A DNA stretch of 5,375 nt from Acidobacteriaceae bacterium (GTDB lineage: Bacteria > Acidobacteriota > Terriglobia > Terriglobales > Acidobacteriaceae). The notes under the pieces were generated by a model that saw only the letters and a list, made by a program, of their open reading frames with translations, was not told where the DNA came from and did no database searches. The stretch spans positions 1,222 to 6,596 of the forward strand of contig PMWR01000210.1 of assembly GCA_003166055.1 (NCBI GenBank). The letters run 5' to 3'. Shown piece by piece: positions 1 through 3,270 of this stretch; the stretch's first letter is position 1; each line of letters starts with the position of its first letter. The translations under genes and the position numbers were made by a program.

Positions 1-642
1 CAGCGAAGAGCCAAGCACCGTGGGAATCTTCTCAATGTGCGGCGGCCTGAACGGAATCCAGTGCGCGATCACGCGGAAGTGCGCGTCTGGCGGATACCAG
101 TTGAGGCCGTGGAAACCGGTGCGCGTGGGCGAGTTCGCGTCCTTGATGCGCAGGGCGTAGCGGCCACCGCGCAGCAGCACCACCAGCGTCAATCCGTGCC
201 AGGCAATCGTCGATGGCTTGCTATCGCTGATTCTCAGCGGACCGTCGCGGGCCGGCGCTCCGTCGACTGTCAGGCCGGCCGGGAATCCGCCCGCCGGCGC
301 CAGCAACTGAATCAAACTGGTCGCCGGTGTCTTTCCGCTCACCGTGAACAGTCCGATGTGTTCCGGAGCCTGCGCATGAATCCTGATCTGGTTATCTTCC
401 GCTGTGCCCACGGAGTTCACTCCCGGCTTGAGCCACTCGAGGCCCACCAGCGTCAGCCAACTGTCGGGAGCGGCCAAATCGTGTTCCCGTTCGGCGCGCC
501 AGGCGGCCAGGTGCTGCGGCCATTGGGGATCGCCAACCACGGCTGTTTCCTGCGCAGCCGCTGGCCGGTCCGCTACAAGGCCCCAGCCGGCTCCCAGAAG
601 CGCCAAAGTCAACATCAATTTGCAGGCCAATTGCCTAACCAT
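1..642 (-). CDS. Secreted DUF1684 family protein, 3' end outside the window
   Basis: An open frame runs from the ATG at 642 (minus strand) to the left edge: 214 codons with no stop. Residues 1-30 form a Sec signal peptide: a Lys/Arg-containing start, a Leu/Ala-rich core, and a likely cleavage site after Ala-Ala-Ala at 28-30. The mature part shows the DUF1684 pattern. W48-R49-x-E-R is followed by S61-W62-L-T-L-V-G-L, W70-L-x-x-G and N76-x-V-G. Later come a hydrophobic strand ending in R158-G-G-R, then L164-R-I-K-D, F177-x-G-L-N-W-Y-P-P-D and F189-R-V. DUF1684 has no established biochemical role that I can state. Family members are usually somewhat longer, so the C-terminal part is missing only because the window ends. 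A GAGGAA ribosome-binding site lies 9 bases upstream of the ATG. The gene is divergent from the VWA array, and its 5' end was copied into the gap between vwa1 and vwa2. Family assignment is from motif recognition, not a search. Confidence 0.85.
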   Translation of the reverse strand, partial: MVRQLACKLMLTLALLGAGWGLVADRPAAAQETAVVGDPQWPQHLAAWRAEREHDLAAPDSWLTLVGLEWLKPGVNSVGTAEDNQIRIHAQAPEHIGLFTVSGKTPATSLIQLLAPAGGFPAGLTVDGAPARDGPLRISDSKPSTIAWHGLTLVVLLRGGRYALRIKDANSPTRTGFHGLNWYPPDAHFRVIAHWIPFRPPHIEKIPTVLGSSL

Positions 643-651
643 CAATCACAA

Positions 652-657
652 TTCCTC
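652..657 (-). promoter_or_regulatory. Ribosome-binding site of the DUF1684 gene
   Basis: Read on the minus strand this is GAGGAA, 9 bases before the ATG at 642, a good Shine-Dalgarno match. It fixes the start of the DUF1684 gene. The same six bases recur at 2035-2040 in front of the duplicated remnant of that gene. Confidence 0.7.
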
Positions 658-675
658 GTCATACTCCAGTTACCC

Positions 676-683
676 TATTATGC
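676..683. promoter_or_regulatory. Possible overlapping divergent -10 elements
   Basis: The 99-base gap between the divergent DUF1684 and vwa1 genes should hold promoters for both. TATTAT at 676-681 (plus) and CATAAT at 678-683 (minus) each match the sigma-70 -10 consensus at five of six positions and overlap. No convincing -35 element is present at 16-18 bases on either strand. The plus-strand TATTAT is preserved at 2060-2065 upstream of vwa2 inside a conserved CCCTATTAT, although bases around it have changed. That supports some function but does not prove it. Confidence 0.35.
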
Positions 684-704
684 TCGTATGCGCTGCCAGA
701 TTCG

Positions 705-719
705 ACCCGCGCCGCGGGT
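705..719. repeat. Perfect 15-base palindrome in the vwa1 leader
   Basis: Arms at 705-711 (ACCCGCG) and 713-719 (CGCGGGT) are exact reverse complements around one central base. The element lies between the putative -10 and the vwa1 ribosome-binding site, so it could be a repressor site. The one-base loop makes an RNA hairpin of full length unlikely. The duplicated copy before vwa2 (2089-2103) keeps the right arm but pairs at only five of seven positions. GC-rich DNA produces such palindromes by chance, so function is uncertain. Confidence 0.35.
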
Positions 720-725
720 TTCGTT

Positions 726-730
726 GGAGG
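726..730 (+). promoter_or_regulatory. Ribosome-binding site of vwa1
   Basis: GGAGG lies 11 bases before the ATG at 742 and 20 bases before the alternative ATG at 751. The spacing favours 742. An upstream in-frame ATG at 688 has no purine-rich sequence before it and is not an ATG in the duplicated copy, so it was not chosen. Confidence 0.6.
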
Positions 731-741
731 CTTTTGCGAGA

Positions 742-1854
742 ATGAGTGTCATGAGCCCATCACGAAGCGTCTGCTTATCTCTCTTCCTATGCCTTGCTAC
801 CGCATTTGGATTGGCACAGCAAAGCGCCGATCCAGCCATTCAGCCTCCGTCGCGGGAACCTGCGCTCACCCCGCGCCCATCAGGCACGCCCACGCCCAAC
901 GCCGCGGAAGGCCGCATTCACCTTGACGTGGTCGTCAACGATAAGGCCGGCAACCCGGTCTCGGGCCTCGATCTCAATGACTTTACGCTGCTCGACAACA
1001 ACCAGCCCAGCAAGATTCGCTCCTTCCACGCCGTTGGTGGCCCGGATCAAAAACCCGGCCAGGTCGTTCAGGCCATCCTGGTGCTCGATGCCGCCAATGC
1101 AGCCGTCACAGGCGTGGCCCGCGAGCGCGAAGAGATCGACATATTTCTCCGGCGGGATAGCGGACACCTCCCGCTTCCGATCTCGATCTTTCTGTTTACC
1201 GATGCAGGTATGAGGATTCTGGCGCAGCCTTCGATGGATGGCAACGCGCTGGCTGCGCAACTCGATCAGGCCGAACCGGGGCTGCGCGCCATCACCCGGG
1301 CAACCGGCAGCAATGGCGCAATTGAACGTCTTCAGTTGTCTCTCAATGCACTCACCTCGCTTGTAACCGCGGAGAGCCGTAAACCCGGCAGGAAGCTTCT
1401 GATCTGGGTCGGCGCCGGCTGGCCGCTGCTCAACGGGCCCAACATTCAGTCCTCCCCCAAAGGTTACGACGAGATGTTCAACGCGATCGTTCATTTGTCT
1501 GGCAGCCTGCGCGAGGCGCGAATCGCTCTCTACAACGTCTCGTTGGGGCTGCCTGGTGCGCGCACCTTTCTCTATGAGGATTTTCTGAAAGGCGCGAAAT
1601 CCGCGCGCCAAGTCAGTCTCGGCGACCTGTCTGAGAAAGTATTTGCCATCGAAAGCGGTGGCCGTGTCCTCGGCCCCAGCAACGACCTTGCGGGCGAACT
1701 TGCGACCTGCGTCCGGGACGCCTTCCCCTACTACACCCTAACCTTTGATCCGCCGCGTCCCGAAAAGCCAGACGAATATCACGATCTGAAAGTGCAGATC
1801 GGCAAGGCGAGGCTGACGGCTCGCACCAGCACCGGGTATTACGATCAACCCTAA
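742..1854 (+). CDS. Secreted VWFA-related Acidobacterial domain protein, copy 1 (vwa1)
   Basis: A 370-residue protein. Residues 1-25 look like a Sec signal peptide (Arg-containing start, Leu/Phe-rich core, likely cut at Gly-Leu-Ala before Gln-Gln). A Pro-rich linker covers about 26-55. The domain opens with R58-I-H-L-D-V-V-V, A-G-N-P-V-S-G-L and D-F-T-L-L-D, typical of the acidobacterial VWFA-related family. The strand L-V-L-D116-A-A-N holds Ala-Ala-Asn where a classical MIDAS has DxSxS. K214-P-G-R-K-L-L-I-W-V-G-x-G-W-P and the closing P-Y-Y-T-L-x-F-D-P-P and G-Y-Y-D-Q-P are further family signatures. It ends right after the VWA region, without the extension seen in vwa3. It is about 69% identical to vwa2 without gaps. 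The start at 742 is set by GGAGG at 726-730; 751 is an alternative. It is probably a periplasmic or surface protein; its ligand is unknown. Confidence 0.88.
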   Translation: MSVMSPSRSVCLSLFLCLATAFGLAQQSADPAIQPPSREPALTPRPSGTPTPNAAEGRIHLDVVVNDKAGNPVSGLDLNDFTLLDNNQPSKIRSFHAVGGPDQKPGQVVQAILVLDAANAAVTGVAREREEIDIFLRRDSGHLPLPISIFLFTDAGMRILAQPSMDGNALAAQLDQAEPGLRAITRATGSNGAIERLQLSLNALTSLVTAESRKPGRKLLIWVGAGWPLLNGPNIQSSPKGYDEMFNAIVHLSGSLREARIALYNVSLGLPGARTFLYEDFLKGAKSARQVSLGDLSEKVFAIESGGRVLGPSNDLAGELATCVRDAFPYYTLTFDPPRPEKPDEYHDLKVQIGKARLTARTSTGYYDQP

Positions 1855-1857
1855 AGG

Positions 1858-1966
1858 CGTTCCAGAAGATCTCGATCGACCGCGTCGCTTCGGAGAAACA
1901 GTTCGCGCCGCATGCCCGCATGTATCTCGATGGGTTCGTCACCGATCAGGCGGAGGGGCCAGCTTC
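1858..1966 (+). pseudogene. Decayed remnant of the 5' end of a vwa3-like gene
   Basis: This stretch looks like a leftover of the vwa3 start. At 1915-1966 a gap-free alignment to 3395-3446 gives about 39 of 52 identical bases, including 13 in a row (ACCGATCAGGCGG). Translated in the matching frame it reads RMYLDGFVTDQA against vwa3 RIHLDVVVTDQA. At 1898-1915, 15 of 18 bases match 3295-3312, in the vwa3 signal-peptide region. The two blocks are at offsets 1480 and 1397, so about 83 bases are missing between them. Weaker similarity reaches left to about 1858, opposite the vwa3 ribosome-binding site. There is no intact start codon and the frame runs into the DUF1684 remnant, so it should not be functional. 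All counts are by eye; the 1915-1966 block is much the strongest. Confidence 0.6.
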
Positions 1967-2025
1967 CAACCCGCTCCAAAGTGCACCAGACTCAAAACAA
2001 ATCTTCCGGCCAGTTGCCTAACCAT
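1939..2025 (-). pseudogene. Truncated 5' remnant of the DUF1684 gene (28-codon reading frame)
   Basis: On the minus strand, ATG at 2025 opens 28 codons ending in TGA at 1939-1941. The peptide begins MVRQLA, as does the intact DUF1684 protein, and again shares GAGW at residues 17-20 and Leu at 22. Similarity to the intact gene therefore covers most of the signal-peptide core and then stops; no mature DUF1684 domain follows. The ribosome-binding site GAGGAA (2035-2040) and its 9-base spacing are preserved, so the short frame could still be translated. The simplest reading is a duplication fossil. A small leader peptide, or an effect on vwa2 expression from antisense transcription, cannot be excluded. 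It overlaps the vwa3 remnant on the other strand at the join, about 1960-1966. Confidence 0.7.
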
Positions 2026-2109
2026 CGATCACAATTCCTCGTCATAACTGCGGTTGCCCTATTATTCACGTAGACGCTGCCAGACTCGATCGGCGCCGCG
2101 GGTTTCGTT

Positions 2110-2114
2110 GGAAG
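2110..2114 (+). promoter_or_regulatory. Weak ribosome-binding site of vwa2
   Basis: GGAAG aligns with GGAGG of vwa1 and stands 11 bases before the GTG at 2126, which itself aligns with the vwa1 ATG at 742. Both the site and the start codon are weaker than in vwa1. The alternative start, ATG at 2135, is 20 bases away. Confidence 0.4.
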
Positions 2115-2125
2115 CTTCTCCGAAA

Positions 2126-3238
2126 GTGAGTGCCATGAGCCCATCCCGAAGCATCTTCTTGTCTCTCTTCCTATGCCTTGCTCCCACGTTTGGAGCCGCA
2201 CAGCAAAGCGCCGCTCCAGCCGCTCAGGCTCCGCCGCGGGAACCTGCGCTCGCCCCGCGTCCCACAGCCACTCCTGCGCCCGGAGCCCCGGAGGGCCGCA
2301 TTCATCTCGATGTGGTCGTCGACGATAAGGCCGGAAACCCCGTCTCCGGTCTTGAACGCAACGATTTCACGCTGCTTGACGACAATCAGCCGGCAAAGAT
2401 TCTTTCCTTTCACGCCGTCGACTCACTCGCTGAAAAGCCCGCTGAGCTCGTTCAGGCTATCCTGGTGCTCGATGCAGCCAATTTGGATTTTTCCGCGATC
2501 GGCCGCGAACGTGAGGAGGTCGATAAGTTTCTGCGGGCCAACGGTGGGCGCCTGACCTTGCCGGTCTCGATCTTTCTGGTTTCCGATGACGGCGTGAAGA
2601 TCCTCGTACAGCCATCGATCGACGGCAACGCCGTGGCTGCGCAATTGGATCGGGCCAGCTCGGGGCTGCGGTCAATCACCCGCGCGTCCGGCGCATACGG
2701 CGCGATTGAGCGCCTGGAATTGTCTGTCCGGTCGCTCAACTCGCTTGTAACCGTGGTGGGCAGTAAGCCCGGCCGGAAGCTCCTCATCTGGGTCGGCGAC
2801 GGATGGCCGCTCCTCGATGGGCCAGACTTCACTTTCTCCTCCAAGGGCGAACAGCAGCTTTTCAGCGAAATCGTTCGGATGTCAGCCACCCTGCGCGAGG
2901 CGCGCATCAGTCTCTACAACGTCTCGGAGGGATTTCCCGGCCCACGCACGTTTCTTTATGAGGGTTATGTGAAAGGCGTGAAGTCATCGAAGCAAGCCAA
3001 CCCCGCCAATCTGTCGGACAAGGTTTTTGCAGTGCAAAGCGGAGGGCGTGTGCTGAACCCCAGCAACGACCTTGCCGGCGAGTTCGACAAGTGCATTGAA
3101 GACGCCGCCCCGTACTACACGCTGTCCTTCGATCCGCCGCGCCCTGAGAAGCCCGACGAATATCACGACCTGAAAGTGCAGATCGCCAAACCGGGACTGA
3201 CCGCCCGCACCAGCACCGGGTATTACGATCAACCGTAG
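2126..3238 (+). CDS. Secreted VWFA-related Acidobacterial domain protein, copy 2 (vwa2)
   Basis: A 370-residue paralogue of vwa1 with no net insertion or deletion. Order: signal peptide about 1-25, Pro/Ala-rich linker about 26-55, then the domain opening R58-I-H-L-D-V-V-V-D-D-K-A-G. The would-be metal site reads L-V-L-D116-A-A-N-L, again lacking the DxSxS serines. K214-P-G-R-K-L-L-I-W-V-G-D-G-W-P and the closing P-Y-Y-T-L-S-F-D-P-P and G-Y-Y-D-Q-P are kept. Differences from vwa1 cluster after the DAAN strand, in the segment after G-W-P-L-L-x-G-P, and around K-x-V-K-S, perhaps a variable binding face. Start: GTG 2126 matches vwa1's ATG; ATG 2135 would give 367 residues. vwa3 begins 32 bases after the TAG, so the two are probably one transcript. 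No premature stop is seen and family residues are conserved, so it looks functional despite being a duplicate. Ligand unknown. Confidence 0.87.
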   Translation: MSAMSPSRSIFLSLFLCLAPTFGAAQQSAAPAAQAPPREPALAPRPTATPAPGAPEGRIHLDVVVDDKAGNPVSGLERNDFTLLDDNQPAKILSFHAVDSLAEKPAELVQAILVLDAANLDFSAIGREREEVDKFLRANGGRLTLPVSIFLVSDDGVKILVQPSIDGNAVAAQLDRASSGLRSITRASGAYGAIERLELSVRSLNSLVTVVGSKPGRKLLIWVGDGWPLLDGPDFTFSSKGEQQLFSEIVRMSATLREARISLYNVSEGFPGPRTFLYEGYVKGVKSSKQANPANLSDKVFAVQSGGRVLNPSNDLAGEFDKCIEDAAPYYTLSFDPPRPEKPDEYHDLKVQIAKPGLTARTSTGYYDQP

Positions 3239-3261
3239 AACTGTATGCAAGAGAGTTCGGC

Positions 3262-3266
3262 GGGAG
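3262..3266 (+). promoter_or_regulatory. Ribosome-binding site of vwa3
   Basis: GGGAG stands four bases before the ATG at 3271, slightly close but usable. This ATG is the only nearby start that leaves a complete signal peptide in front of the family's opening motif. Confidence 0.5.
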
Positions 3267-3270
3267 TTTG

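Larger units (their letters stand above)
577..1854 (+). repeat. Tandem duplication, left copy
   Basis: This segment runs from about codon 22 of the DUF1684 gene through the divergent promoter region to the stop of vwa1. It is repeated at 1960-3238. Up to about base 660 the two copies align at an offset of 1383. From the vwa coding start onward the offset is 1384, with a single one-base indel in the leader. Similarity is high in the leader (for example CTCTCTTCCTATGCCTTGCT in both signal peptides) and in the last 30 codons. It is lower in mid-gene, so the duplication is old. Confidence 0.8.
1960..3238 (+). repeat. Tandem duplication, right copy
   Basis: This is the second copy of 577-1854. 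It carries the first 22 or so codons of DUF1684 (antisense), the leader with the TATTAT element (2060-2065), and vwa2. Its left border sits against the vwa3-like remnant, as expected for the internal junction of a tandem duplication. Confidence 0.8.

Noticed and set aside
37..741. Plus-strand open frame continuing upstream of vwa1, which would make a 605-residue protein
   Set aside because: It runs antisense through the DUF1684 gene, whose minus-strand translation has a signal peptide and clear family motifs. The ribosome-binding site and signal peptide of vwa1 place its start at 742 or 751.
880..1611. 243-codon minus-strand open frame inside vwa1
   Set aside because: Shadow of the GC-rich coding frame of vwa1; no family motifs, and no matching frame of comparable length opposite vwa2.
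1855..1965. Possible transcription terminator after vwa1
   Set aside because: No stable GC hairpin followed by a T run is visible; the sequence is better explained as a vwa3-like remnant.
577..3238. Insertion sequence or transposon as the cause of the duplication
   Set aside because: No transposase, terminal inverted repeats or target-site duplications are seen at the repeat borders; only short ambiguous similarity occurs at the junction near 1960-1967.
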